A DNA stretch of 64,000 nt. Source: Isochrysis galbana. Lineage: Eukaryota; Haptophyta; Isochrysidales; Isochrysidaceae. Below are positions 11,148 to 21,617 of this stretch, in pieces. The stretch is from contig CM030937.1 in NCBI GenBank assembly GCA_018136815.1, forward strand, positions 442,553 to 506,552, in the 5' to 3' direction. Numbering within the stretch: the stretch's first letter is position 1; the number at the start of each line of letters is the position of its first letter. The notes under the pieces are model-generated. The model saw nothing but the letters and a program-made list of their open reading frames with translations, ran no database searches and was not told the origin of the DNA. Both the position numbers and the translations under genes were made by a program.

Positions 11148-12425
11148 ATGCCCACCGACGCGTCGGCTTTACTCGGCGACTCTCCCGGCGCAAGCCCGGT
11201 GCGGCGGGCAACGGTGGTGAGCTGTGTGATCAATCTGGCGTCCACATGCATGGGCACAGGCGTGCTCGCTCTCCCTGCCGCCTATGAGAGGGCTGGCTTT
11301 ACCGCAGGAACGGTTCTCTGCATCGCCTCGGCGCTCTTCACCGTTCTTTCTCTTAACCTTCTGATGGCGGCAGGCGGGAAGCTGGTTGACCGCGGAGGAC
11401 TCTCGTTCTACTCGCTCTGTGAGGCAGCGCTCCCGCGCTCCGGACGCGCCGTCGATATCGCTGTCCTCATCAACTGCATCGGGACAGCCACTTCATTCCT
11501 CGTGGTTGCCGCAGACTGCTTCTCCAAGCTCGGCATCTTCAGCCGGCAAGTGTGCGTGCTGCTCTCGTCGGCTCTGGTGATCACACCTTGCTTCTTCAGG
11601 ACCATGGACATGCTCAAGATCACGTCCACGGTTGCCGTCAGCAGTCTGCTCTGCATCTCCGCTCTCATCCTCGCCTTTGGGTTTGGTCTTGCCCCATGGC
11701 TTGACCCTTGCCCCGAACACTCGTCTGTCCTGCACGGCCATTGTGGGAATGTTGTCAATTATGGCTCGTCAGATTTCAGGGATGTTCTTTGCACCCTTCC
11801 CCTTTTCATCAATGCCTACACTTGCCAGCAGAATGTCTTTAACGTGCTGGGCGAGCTAAATCGACCAACGAGCTTGCGCAAAGGAGCTGTGATGGTCTTT
11901 GCACCTTTGCTGCCGATGTGCCTCTACCTCGTTGTCGCAACGGCGGGCTATCTGACCTTTGGCAGCGCTGTCGCCTCGAATGTGATCAACTCGTACCCTC
12001 GTTCACCTATCGTGGCGGCCGCTCGAGCGGTCCTGGGAGTTGTCGTGCTGTGCAACTTTCCCCTCCAAATCTTTCCCGCAAGGAAGTCGTTCATCTCACT
12101 GCTTGACTCCTTCAGCTCCTCCGGACCAATTGTCGACATGGCATTCTCCTTGTCTCTATTCCTCACGGAGCGACGTGAGGTCATCATCACTTGCGTCTTC
12201 CTCGTCTTTACCTGCATCACAGCCTCCCTTGTCACTGACCTTGGAGCGGTAGTCTCCCTCATTGGCTCGACCGGCGCAACATTAATTGCACTCATCACCC
12301 CGGGCGGTGCGTACTGCCTTCTCACTTGGCGTGAAGAAGGCAAGGCACTGCAACGTGCATCCGCCATGCTTTTGGTGGCACTGGGTGCACTGGTACTCCC
12401 GTCGCACTTTTACTGCGGCTCGTGA
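11148..12425 (+). CDS. Amino acid transporter, AAAP/SLC38/AVT family
   Basis: This is a 425-residue polytopic membrane protein. Its N-terminal region (residues about 20-45: VSCVINLASTCMGTGVLALP) matches the first helix of amino acid/auxin permease family carriers, where a G-x-G-x-L-x-LP unwound segment binds substrate. About eleven hydrophobic segments follow, as expected for the family. Such carriers move neutral or other amino acids across plasma or vacuolar membranes, using H+ or Na+. The upstream reading frame is an artefact of the GA/GGG tract, so ATG at 11148 was chosen. No intron is required. Family is secure; substrate and membrane are unknown. Confidence 0.85.
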   Translation: MPTDASALLGDSPGASPVRRATVVSCVINLASTCMGTGVLALPAAYERAGFTAGTVLCIASALFTVLSLNLLMAAGGKLVDRGGLSFYSLCEAALPRSGRAVDIAVLINCIGTATSFLVVAADCFSKLGIFSRQVCVLLSSALVITPCFFRTMDMLKITSTVAVSSLLCISALILAFGFGLAPWLDPCPEHSSVLHGHCGNVVNYGSSDFRDVLCTLPLFINAYTCQQNVFNVLGELNRPTSLRKGAVMVFAPLLPMCLYLVVATAGYLTFGSAVASNVINSYPRSPIVAAARAVLGVVVLCNFPLQIFPARKSFISLLDSFSSSGPIVDMAFSLSLFLTERREVIITCVFLVFTCITASLVTDLGAVVSLIGSTGATLIALITPGGAYCLLTWREEGKALQRASAMLLVALGALVLPSHFYCGS

Positions 12426-13090
12426 AATGAGCTTCGTTCCACAGCTTGCCACCCATAGTCGAGTCATATGTTTAAGTTTGTGACTCCACCGATTGTGGGT
12501 TATTTCAACGATTAGGCGCTCTTGACAATGCGGCTCCGCAGTGACTGAGTATCCTCTTTTTATTATGCGGCGATAATAGGGTCTAGTTGAGCCATGCCAT
12601 TTTGACACCGTTGCAGCGTTGTCGGTCCTCCACTTCTCTAAGGCCAGCGTGTACGCAAGCTCTAATGTTTGGACGACGACTATCGGCCGATGCCCACGAT
12701 ACTTGCTTGCCCGCTGCTTACCTCTAGTGACTAGACTCAGCATCAGCATATGCGCTCTGTTGGCCTGTTTGACAATATTGGAAATAGCCCCGCCTTAGGC
12801 TTGCATTTCTGAGTGTGTCTCCGCACATCTATCATCTATTGCACTATTGCATGTTACATAAACCGAAGTACGTACTACTATATGTATATATGTTACCCCC
12901 AGGAGCCAACGCCCCCCGATAGCTATCGGGGGCGTAGTGTATGGTCTGTGCCTCGTGGCTGAGCATGAGACCAGTGCCACCGCGTTGTAGGGGCCCCGTC
13001 CTAAGCCGTTTTTTCCCTACGGCCTACGGGAGTTGTTGGACTAAGTTTATAATTAATTCACCGTCAACTAAGTTTATAATTTACTGACTA
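12426..13090. other. Intergenic with a perfect palindrome
   Basis: The interval has no supported gene. Bases 12913-12932 form a perfect 20-bp palindrome (CCCCCGATAG/CTATCGGGGG). Two copies of 'aactaagtttataatt' lie at about 13037-13080, next to a retroelement 3' fragment. Confidence 0.5.
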
Positions 13091-13094
13091 TTTT

Positions 13095-13180
13095 CAAACA
13101 ATTTTTATGGTTCGCGGTGCGACAAAGGGACGGGACTAGCGCTCACTCAAGACGGGGCTCCCTGCCGCGGCAAGCGCAAA
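13095..13180 (-). mobile_element. Retroelement 3'-end fragment
   Basis: The plus strand reads 'caatttttatggttcgcgg...gggacgggactagcgc...ctccctgccgcggc'. This matches the terminal segment of the copy at 60219-61353 in the same orientation, so it is a short 3' remnant of the same retroelement family, read on the minus strand. A truncated copy of this type would arise from incomplete reverse transcription or later deletion. Confidence 0.6.
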
Positions 13181-13770
13181 GACCGGACGGAAGCGTTGCT
13201 CATTTATCATTCATTCCCATCCCCCCCATCCTTGCTACCTGCTATAGCACCTTCCGTACGTTGTCACCTGGAGCTTACTTGACACTTCACATATGTGGAA
13301 GCATACACGTGGTTTGACGCCAGTCACTCGATTCGGGCAGGATCGGGCGTTGATATCTCGTTGAAATCATTGTCCACATGTCTCTCATTATATATATAGG
13401 ATCCCCTTCTCGCTCGAGACGGGATGCTACTCAGCCTGCACCGCTCCTTGCGCTCAGCGGCGCGCCTTAGCTAGCGGCCTTGTGCCGGAGAAATCAATAA
13501 CATTGTTTCTAATCACACGAGCAGTAGATTCGTAACAGTGTTTTAAAATACTATTTATCGAGCGAATTGTGACCTATTTATGCTGCAAATGCCCCATCAC
13601 AAATATCATGATATGGCTGGAACCCGAAGGTGGGCTCAAAAGTAGGCGAATATACCCCCTTTCTGATATACTGAAGTGCGTCCTACATTGTAGGACCCGT
13701 CCTATAAAGCTAGGTACCTTTATCCGTTAGGCCGGGCTCTGAAGTAGCTCAACGTCTCTTTTGCTACCAG
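13181..13770. other. Intergenic, nothing recognised
   Basis: Bases about 13225-13318 resemble 16880-16975, sharing 'gtcacctgga' and 'acacgtgg' flanked by similar words. This suggests a degenerate dispersed repeat. No gene is seen. Confidence 0.4.
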
Positions 13771-14112
13771 GTGGACAGGCCTCACCCCTCCTCGGGATAC
13801 TTGGGTATCATGGCGTGGAGGTATATCCTTACGGACTTCTACAATATTCAGTATGGCAACGCGGATGGTAGGGCCGTTAGATCGATCCTTGGGGCAATCC
13901 TTTCTAGATACCACCTATTAGTAACGGCGAAGGTCGGTTTCTTTCAAAGGCTTAAGAAGCAACGGGAGAAGATGGGGCTACACGCCCCAAGCAACAAACA
14001 TATAAAGAAGATGATAAGCCCTCTTTACATGGTAGATAAAGATTTCAACCTTGAAATATCAGAGGACCTCTCGCAGGCGGCGAGAGGATTGGATGTACGA
14101 AACATCACTTAG
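13771..14112 (+). CDS. Orphan small ORF, lower GC than neighbours
   Basis: This 113-residue open frame has balanced amino acid composition, including many Lys, Ile, Asp and Tyr residues, unlike the Pro/Arg-rich spurious frames elsewhere in the window. I recognise no family. Base composition is visibly more AT-rich than in the flanking genes, which could mean horizontal or mobile origin, or the remaining exon of a larger gene. Its upstream Met choice is arbitrary; a second Met occurs 13 residues later. It could also be chance. Confidence 0.3.
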   Translation: MDRPHPSSGYLGIMAWRYILTDFYNIQYGNADGRAVRSILGAILSRYHLLVTAKVGFFQRLKKQREKMGLHAPSNKHIKKMISPLYMVDKDFNLEISEDLSQAARGLDVRNIT

Positions 14113-14456
14113 GATGGATAAAAACTTTACTGGCAGTTAAATTAGCGGAGATCAAAGCAAGATCGCACGGATTCGAGAGAAGGCACATCGAGCAAAGTTA
14201 GAGCACAGGAGAAGCCACCGTCGCCCGCCCCCTTCTCTCCGACTCCTGGCCGAAGCAGCGCGCACGGCCTCCCCGGAACCAGCTTCTCCGCTAAAGAGGG
14301 AACTGGGGATGGGCGGAAAGGGGTTGATAGGGGTTAGGGTTGGGTCGTAGGGAGGTTCATTAGCACTCTGCCTCGCGCCGCACATGTAGCGGAAATTTTC
14401 AAGAGGATTTTTTTTTAGAAATGCACGATCGCCCGAACACACACCCACTCCTTGCA
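14113..14456. other. Short spacer
   Basis: This is the downstream flank of the minus-strand gene ending at 14457. Nothing is recognised. Confidence 0.35.
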
Positions 14457-16031
14457 TCAAAACAGTGGGCCTCTAGGTACAGCTCGCTCATTTGCAAGAT
14501 TTCTCCGCTTAGCTGGTAGATATTGCAACAGATAGAATTGGGCCGCATTAAAAAGGATCCCAACCAGCTGCACGTAGACTTGGCGGTACCAGGGCGCAGG
14601 CTGATCATCTCCAGGCATCGGACATTGCTCCTCCAACTCTTCACCCTCTGCCCGCCTAAGCTCAACCTCATCAGCCAATTGCGCTTCCAGCGATGCCACG
14701 GCTCCATGAGACAAGCGCTGTGCAATAGCACGGGTGTCGACGCTCGTTGGGAGCGCAAGGAGCGCCGCCTTGCGAAATGCGCGCACGTACTTCTGCTTGA
14801 GCTTTCGTGCAGCTGGCGCGTACCGGCGGGAAGCGTGCATACGCTCCACTAGGTCTCCACAAAATGAGTCGAAAGATGCTCGCCGTAGTAGAGCGAGATG
14901 TGCTCGCGCAAGCCTCAAGGTGATGGCCGCCAGCTCGCGTCTGAGCTCCAGGCGCGTCGCGGAGTACGCAGCCAGGCCCTCGCAGCCGGCAGCGATCTCA
15001 TCGAACTGAGCGAGACACGTGCTCGCAAGCTCATCCAGCTGCGCGCCAAATTGCCGGCTAGGGTTTAACGCCGAGTCTTCTTGTTGTTGCCGCAACTTGG
15101 TGTTCTGGTTCTCCGCAGCTGCCTGAGCCGCCTCGCGAGCCTGCTCGCAAACCATCAAGGCATCCCACTCGGACGCAGTTTGGGGTAGTGGCAGCGGTCC
15201 CACGAGATGCGGCAGCGAGAAAGATGCACTTTCGTCCGCGTCTACGAAGTCGGGTTCGCGATGCAGTGCACGCAACAATGGCACGACCTGCCTTGCTGGA
15301 ACATGCGACGAGCCAAACGGGGGCCGGTTCTTCAACAGGTGTCGCTTGTCTGTCGGCCGCAGCAGCATGCACGCCAAGTCCATTGCGGCTGCATCACATC
15401 CAGCACCGCCCTCCGACACTAGGATGTGCGATATCTGCACGCTCTGTCGTTTTGCGGCTGTGCTAGCACGGGCATCAATCAACTGGGAAATGCGCTCTTT
15501 GCATGTATCTGTCGCCTCGGCGGCCTTGGCAGCGAGATGCGCCTTACCAGCGCTCTGTGGTCCCTCGCATACGAGGAGAACCAGCTGTCGTGGCTGCTCC
15601 TCCTTATCCAGCGCCAGCAGTGCATTAGTCACCGCCTCGCACACCTCGAGAGCGTGGCTGCACACTCCTCTTCCATCAAGAGGAATTGTAGCCAGCCACA
15701 CGTCGGCGAGGGCTGCTGCGCTGAGCGGGAGCTGGTGGGTAGCGGCAACGAGAAGCAGCATCATTTCCTCCTCCCCTAACGGTCGGCACACGTCTACGAG
15801 CACCGAGGGCTCCTGATCAAGCCCATTCTCTATCTCCCCTCCGCTGAAGCTGACGCCGAAGAAAGAGTTGAGCAGCTGGGGCTCCCCTCTGAGCAGCGTG
15901 GCGACAGCGTAGGGCTGGCCTTCGGTAGGACAGGAGCGGCGTAGTGCTGACAGCTCGCGCACCTCGACGCCCCACGCACTACAAAGCGCTGCACAGAGTA
16001 GGGAGAGAGAGGAGAGGCCAAGAGGAGCCAT
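14457..16031 (-). CDS. Secretory-pathway protein, RHD3/Sey1-like but lacking a P-loop
   Basis: This protein of 524 residues starts with a likely signal peptide (residues 1-21, Leu/Ala-rich) and has a hydrophobic segment near the C-terminus (about 480-500). At residues 52-63 'QLLNSFFGVSFS' recalls the LLNxLFGTNF block that follows the P-loop in RHD3/Sey1/atlastin dynamin-like GTPases. Around 108-145 'ADVWLATIPLDGRG...' recalls their D-x-x-L-I-N-x-x-x-x-D-x-GR region. The preceding GxxxxGKS is absent. The middle is Ala/Leu-rich and helical. If related, it would be an ER membrane protein without GTP hydrolysis. I rate the homology as tentative. An unrelated secreted protein remains possible. Confidence 0.5.
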   Translation of the reverse strand: MAPLGLSSLSLLCAALCSAWGVEVRELSALRRSCPTEGQPYAVATLLRGEPQLLNSFFGVSFSGGEIENGLDQEPSVLVDVCRPLGEEEMMLLLVAATHQLPLSAAALADVWLATIPLDGRGVCSHALEVCEAVTNALLALDKEEQPRQLVLLVCEGPQSAGKAHLAAKAAEATDTCKERISQLIDARASTAAKRQSVQISHILVSEGGAGCDAAAMDLACMLLRPTDKRHLLKNRPPFGSSHVPARQVVPLLRALHREPDFVDADESASFSLPHLVGPLPLPQTASEWDALMVCEQAREAAQAAAENQNTKLRQQQEDSALNPSRQFGAQLDELASTCLAQFDEIAAGCEGLAAYSATRLELRRELAAITLRLARAHLALLRRASFDSFCGDLVERMHASRRYAPAARKLKQKYVRAFRKAALLALPTSVDTRAIAQRLSHGAVASLEAQLADEVELRRAEGEELEEQCPMPGDDQPAPWYRQVYVQLVGILFNAAQFYLLQYLPAKRRNLANERAVPRGPLF

Positions 16032-16939
16032 CCGAGGGGAAGGGGGGGTGGGGGGGGGAGAGGGTGCTAATGTAAAATATGATGAGATCTTATAAACTTA
16101 TAATGGGCCGGGGGACCAGGCTCCCCCGCGGTATCTGAGTATCGAGCCCCGTCGCCACATACCAAGGTCACCACTGCATGCGACCCCGCCCCAGTTGCCG
16201 CACACGGAAAAGACGCTGGTCGCTTTACGCGGTCGTTGCGACTCAAGGCTCAAGGCCCCTGTGCTCAGGAGATTCCATTGATAAGTACATGACGTCATGA
16301 TTCATGTGACGGGTCGAGCATGACCACGGGCCCGATATGCGATGATTCGGAAGGGAGACGATCGGCGGAAGGCGCGGCGAAGGTGGCCGGGAGTGATGGA
16401 ATGACGGGCTGGACCACCTCCTCAGCAGAGGAAGGCGGGAGGACGGGCTTGGGCGAGGGCGAGCGCGACGACGGAGCGGACATAGCTGGGCGGATCGGGA
16501 TGGATAAGGCTAGGGCTGAGGGAGAGGGAGTGGAGGGGTTTGGTATTGAGGTAGTGTTGAGAACGAGGGACGAGAACGGGAACGAGGACGAGAACGAGAG
16601 CGACGAACGAAGAACGACAGACGACAGACGGCTAGAGGCCGATGGACCGACGAGATGACACTACACTCACGTCAACACTCTCCACACTAACACTAACTAA
16701 CGTATCCTTATCACGGAACGCACAGGAACCTGCTGACAGACCGAACAAGGAAAAGAATGCCGACAAGAGAGCGACGGGGCGACGGACGATCCGACAGGGT
16801 GACAGTTACGCACAGGAATAAGGAGGGAATCTTTCGAAAACCCTTAAGTGATTTGATGAAGACAGACCAAAAGCGTTCAATTATCCCCATCCCTGCTAAC
16901 ACCTTTCATTGTCACCTGGAGGTTACGAGGTTACTTGAG
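16032..16939. other. Intergenic, low-complexity
   Basis: This holds a G-run near 16043-16058 and repetitive GAACGAGGACGAGAACG-type sequence around 16565-16625 that yields acidic low-complexity ORFs. No gene can be supported. The stretch 16880-16975 is the degenerate repeat shared with 13225-13318. Confidence 0.4.
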
Positions 16940-18012
16940 TCAACTTGACCCTTCACATGTTGAAACACACACGTGGTCCCCCCATACCTCTTTGAATTTC
17001 GCCTTGAGTATCGTAATTATGTTTTGATTGGATCGTGCCGGAGGTACTGTATCCACCTCTCTTGCACTCACTGGGTAGTAGGAGTAGGAGTACATGAGGG
17101 CATTGATCTGTTGCAGGCATTTCTCCAGATGCTCTTTTTGAGTTGGGTCCACCAGAGAGCTATTGATATACATTTCTAGCTCCGCCTGAAGTATGGTCTT
17201 GCATGGCCTGAGATTCTGGAACATACGCCCTTTTTGACACTCAAGTGTATGTGAGAAAGCATCGATGAGTTCAGTGGTGTTGGCAATTCTATTGCATGTC
17301 ATGCGCATTAGCTTGTATTCCTTCATCAATGCCATTGTCTTTTCGACCATCTGGCGATGCTTTTCAACGTTCTCTGTCACTGGATGATTCTTGAGGAGTT
17401 TCTTGGCGCGATGGAAGGTGAGAATCTCTATCACTACGATCGAGAATACAAACATTATGGCGACCGTTAATACTTCTAAATGTATCGTCTTCCAAGCAGC
17501 ATCCACGGGCGCGTTCTTCTTCCCCGTGGCGAACGTCTTCGTTTTTATATTTATATGTTCAAATTCAGCTTGGATCCTTTCAAGCCTTTGTATCAAATCT
17601 TGACTCGGTAGGGCCTCACATGTTCCAACCAAAAGCTCGATGTAGGTGAATGTACAGTTGAGGAGAACGCCAGCTGGATTGGGACATCATGTCCGTGTGC
17701 AAGTATACCTCTTCCGGTACTCATTACCATGTCTGCGACAGCTTCGAACACCTCTTTCTTCACAGACTCGATGCTTCCTCTCACGGCACTACAATTCCAA
17801 AGATTGCATCTCTGGAGCTCTGTGGTGAAATTGGAGTCACGTTGGAGCTCTTCACAAATACATATATACATTATGCCACTTTGCACATCACTGAAGTCCA
17901 ACCAGGCCTCGTCAGACATCTGTGTTATGCTCATAGACGCTAGTGATTCCACGGAACGCTTCCTTTTTCCTAGCAGCCCATTCACGACATCTTGGGGATC
18001 CCTTTCGCCCAT
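16940..18012 (-). CDS. Two-exon membrane protein of unknown function
   Basis: The model has exon 1 at 18012-17709 and exon 2 at 17673-16940, separated by a 35-nt GT-AG intron (17674-17708). Joining them in phase gives 345 residues and removes an abrupt frame break; the junction reads STGR-AGVLLNCTFTYIELLVG. One strong transmembrane helix is visible in exon 2 (about residues 152-172, VLTVAIMFVFSIVVIEIL). The flanks are rich in Glu, Lys and Gln and probably helical. Composition is more AT-rich than in the neighbours. I recognise no family. Upstream minus-strand ORFs (18042-18341 and 18401-18619) could be further exons, but I found no convincing join. Confidence 0.5.
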
Positions 18013-20210
18013 AGGAAGCGCGTGGTACTAGGAAGATTAGATTATATTAATCCTGCCACGAAATACCTAGGCCTACAGGAGCACTTCAAGAAGGTGTGGT
18101 ACTCGTCGAGCACAATCAGTCCACGAGACGCTAGTGTGATGGACTGTATGATTTGCCCTCCTTCTTGTGCTGTGGCTGCACTGGCACGTCCCATGGTGCA
18201 AGTGTGTGTTGTGGACAACCGCACATGGAGGCACTCGATCCGTCCGCGAGTGCGAGCCATACCAAATCTGAGAGCCCCATTGCCCACCGTGAGACAAAAT
18301 GCACACCCAGAAGTCACCACGGCCGCGATTGCTCCGGACATCTTCTACTGTGAGACGTTTTCGCACAGACCCTAAGTGGTTATCTAGGCAAAATTCTGAA
18401 CTAACGACCTGACAGCTGACGGAGTAACATGCGCTCACTATAGTTGTGAGGCATTGGATTGACCAACCTCAGTGTGACGTTAGCTAGTGTATTGATGCGG
18501 TGTGACAATTGATTTGTCATATGAGTTTGAAGCTTCAAATTCTCTTCGAGAGCCTCTTGCCGCTTCGCAAGGGCGTCAAGTAACTTTCGCGAAAGTTGGA
18601 CGTGAGGGGCCGCCCGCATAGCGTTTTTGTATGTAAAGCTGGTGTGATTATAGTGGGAGAAAAATGACGTGAGGCGACAAGCGTCTTATCACCCACCCTC
18701 ATGATCCCCACGATCTTCCGCGATTGAACGCTTTTCCATGTGTAGGCTGATGGTGATTGAACGCTTTTCCATGCGGTGGGGGTGATGGCGATTGAACGCG
18801 TTCCACGTGGAGGCTGATGGTTATTGAACGCTTTTCTATGCGGTGGGTGATGGTGATTGAGCGCTTCTCGCCTACCGAAGTAAAACAGCGCCACGATATA
18901 ATCCAACGGCCAACACCTGAGGGGGAATAAGGGTCACACAAGGGGGCGGTTCCTTGCACCGGCGATACCTGAACGCGCGACTTAGCCTAAAAACGCGAGG
19001 AGCACGCAAGGAGGTAAGCCAGGTGAGGGGCAAGCAGGCGACAAGGGAGGCGACAAAGGAGGCGAGGGCAACAAGGGCGAATGTCGAATGTAGGATCCTG
19101 CGACGGTGACTAGTAACTAGCCTGCAAGGAGGGGACATAGAAACGCAGACAACTTCTAAAACAAAAAGGTCGATCGCGGATGCGACATCATGACAGTAGT
19201 AACGACAATAATAATAATAATATATGACATGTGACGATCGCAGCCAGGTGCTTGGTGAAGCGGCTGCTCGCCCAGAAGGAACCGCCAAAGCAGCGAGTGG
19301 GCGGCCATCGCTGCAAAAAGACTGAGCGGTTCGTCGACCCCCCCCCCCCCCGGGAGGGTGGCCATATTGTCCAAGTCAGGGGTCAATAAAAATTTTATAC
19401 CAAAACAGACGAGAGGGGCGTCTGACAAAAAAAGGGAAAGGGAACCTCGAGTTGGACCTTCTCAACGAGTCCGCGAACGTGATGCGCTTGGCGACCGCCT
19501 CGGTAGATGGCACAGGAAGTCCTGCGGTGGCAGCGCGGCGCAGCGCGCCAAGAGGGCTGTATGGCAATGCTCAATGCTGCTCAATGCTCGCCACGATTCC
19601 CGAGCGCGCGGGTGGGTAGTCTGCGGGGTTGGGAAGAAGTGTACCAATAGGCTGGCTGGATGGGATTCTGCGCGTAGGAGCGCGTAGGCATGCCGGTGTC
19701 ATCCTCCTCAGGTTGGGGCTGGAAGTGGGGTGGGGTGGGTCTGGCGGTCATGCTGCGTGGGCAGGAGAAGCAGAAATAGGCCGAGTGCGAGTGCGGTGGC
19801 ATGAAACGCCGGTGAGACTGCCGATCGGTGTACCCGGACCATTTAGTCCGAACACTAGCGATAAGGGGGGGCTGACCACCACCGTGCTCTTGCTGTAGCG
19901 GAGCGAAGGTCGGCCTGTCAGGCGGGTCGGTCGTCGGTCGCCATCGCTCATCGCTCTGCCTCGGGTTCGGATTCGAACGGGGAGAGAGACGAGGGGAAAT
20001 CTTCCCCCGGTCCGAAAATAAAAAAATGTGGGCCTCCGGATCAACAAGAGTTTTTGTTTCAACCCAGTCTCCCCCACCTCTAGTACGGGAAGAGTTACGC
20101 CAATGCCAAGCGAATTTTGGCTCCTTGTGTACAACCGGCACCTAATGGTCACATCACAACATGCTTGTGCACTTTATAAACTCGAGCACGGGCTCTTCCT
20201 GCGTGCTTTA
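18013..20210. other. Gene-poor interval with short tandem repeats
   Basis: Bases 18722-18870 hold about five imperfect repeats built on GATTGAACGC(t/g)TT, alternating with GCTGATGG and GCGGTGGG words. Bases 19119-19188 are almost identical to 63121-63189. A C13 run sits at about 19339-19351. The opposite-strand ORFs here share a repeated peptide only because of that repeat. No gene is supported. Confidence 0.5.
18722..18870. repeat. Short tandem repeat, GATTGAACGCTTTT core
   Basis: The core GATTGAACGCTTTTCC recurs roughly every 30-50 bases with small changes. The same core is arrayed again at about 22198-22400, so it is a dispersed motif and not a single local expansion. Confidence 0.7.
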
Positions 20211-21617
20211 TCACCACATGAAACGTGCAATGGTGCCATCGGCCCATACAAAGGGTCTACCCAAGAAAATTGCCATCGCCATGATGTTGAGCGCAAAGGT
20301 AACCAACATCGGTAGCGCCCACTCTCGTGGACCCGAGAGCGGAGGGCTTAGAATTCGTGCAATTAAGACGGGGATGTTCATATAACGCAGTTCAAGTAGC
20401 GGCGTCGGCACTAGCACAAGAGCAGTCGCAAGCACAAGCCCTAGAGCACGGAGCGAGCCTTGTGATTGTGCTAATCGCGAACGAAGGCGCAATCCCAACA
20501 GGGTGTAGACTGGAGTAAGCCCCCAGCGCCGTGCGGGATGCGACAAGATGTGTCGCCACAAGTAGAATGTAAGATGACGGTTATCGGCCAGGAGAAAGGG
20601 ATGGGCATTCGTGAATAGCACCGCGACGCTAGCTATAGCCAGTGCTACGGCGGCTTGCAGGGGAGCTCGTGCTATGCCATGGCCAATTTCGAGCAGAGTT
20701 GCTGGCAAGCGTAGCGAGAAGGCAACTAGATCAAATGGGACGGAAGCGTACGCGACAACATAGACCAACTGCGCCGCGTGAAAACTCATGACATGGTTAC
20801 TTGTGTCGCCGATTGCAACTCCACCGTTGAACACAACAAAAATGGCGAAGATGACAACGAGCAGCAAATGCTCTGCATACAAGCTGGCAATGAGCAGAAG
20901 TGAGCGCGTGAAGGAGCCGCGGAATAATATTGAGCCCAAGGTTTGCCACAATGACGAACGCCGAGGAATGATTGCTTTTCCCTCCAGCGTTTGCACGGCC
21001 GCCATGCCGACGCTGAACATGATCCATACTGCATTGGTCTGACGGTAGGCGAGGGCTGCAATTGATGCCACCACAGAGGCCACACGGCGCGATAATGAGT
21101 GCGCGCCCGAGTTTTTGCCTCCCAGCCGCATCGGAGGTCCATCCATAAGCGTGAGCAAGAGAAGGATGGACACGGTCGCCGCCGAGTCGGTGTAATACAA
21201 AAAGTGGAAGAAGAAGTGAGTGGGCAACAGGCTAAGAAGCGCTGTGTTGGCGAGCAAGTCTTCACTGCTCGCCTCTGGGTGGTAGCGCCGAAGGAGCGTG
21301 AGTATGAGGGGTGGGGTGGCGAGTGCCGGTAGAAGGTTCAGCGCGCGTAGTCGCGTCAACTCGCAGAGCCCTTCACCCGCCGGCAAGAGTCGCGATAGAA
21401 ACGCTGCGCTCGCATGGAGCCCCGCAAAGGTCGTCAGCTTGCTATCCCACTCTCCCCACCGTCCCGCGCAGTACGAGAGGGTCTGGCCGAGATGGAAGGG
21501 CTCGTCCATGTACGGCTCGCCCACCTCACGTGAGAAGAGCCCATGCAGAGCGCCCAGAGACGCGCAGTAGCCGGCGAACAGCAGAGCCGCCCAGCGGCCG
21601 CCGCGAGCGCCCTTCAT
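20211..21617 (-). CDS. ALG10: ALG10 (DIE2) alpha-1,2-glucosyltransferase
   Basis: This 468-residue polytopic protein matches the ALG10/DIE2 family. These ER enzymes add the third and last glucose to the lipid-linked oligosaccharide (Dol-P-Glc donor) before transfer to Asn in N-glycosylation. Diagnostic segments are EPYMDEPFHLGQTL (about residues 32-46, the luminal MDE(I/P)FH motif), the following W-D-x-K-(L/I)-TT-x-x-GL, and ADNRHLTFYLWRH (about 345-357). The length is close to the usual 420-480. About twelve hydrophobic segments are visible. It is read from a single exon with ATG at 21617. The extreme C-terminus ends in GTIARFMW. Presence of ALG10 implies a full-length Glc3 precursor in this organism. 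Confidence 0.9.
   Translation of the reverse strand: MKGARGGRWAALLFAGYCASLGALHGLFSREVGEPYMDEPFHLGQTLSYCAGRWGEWDSKLTTFAGLHASAAFLSRLLPAGEGLCELTRLRALNLLPALATPPLILTLLRRYHPEASSEDLLANTALLSLLPTHFFFHFLYYTDSAATVSILLLLTLMDGPPMRLGGKNSGAHSLSRRVASVVASIAALAYRQTNAVWIMFSVGMAAVQTLEGKAIIPRRSSLWQTLGSILFRGSFTRSLLLIASLYAEHLLLVVIFAIFVVFNGGVAIGDTSNHVMSFHAAQLVYVVAYASVPFDLVAFSLRLPATLLEIGHGIARAPLQAAVALAIASVAVLFTNAHPFLLADNRHLTFYLWRHILSHPARRWGLTPVYTLLGLRLRSRLAQSQGSLRALGLVLATALVLVPTPLLELRYMNIPVLIARILSPPLSGPREWALPMLVTFALNIMAMAIFLGRPFVWADGTIARFMW

Noticed and set aside
12282..12749. 155-residue minus-strand ORF overlapping the permease 3' end
   Set aside because: It overlaps a secure gene antisense and shows no recognisable domain.
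18073..18438. Minus-strand ORF with 'FWVCILSHGG', resembling the caspase His motif
   Set aside because: Only one short motif matches; the catalytic Cys block and p20 fold are absent, and another overlapping frame is equally open.
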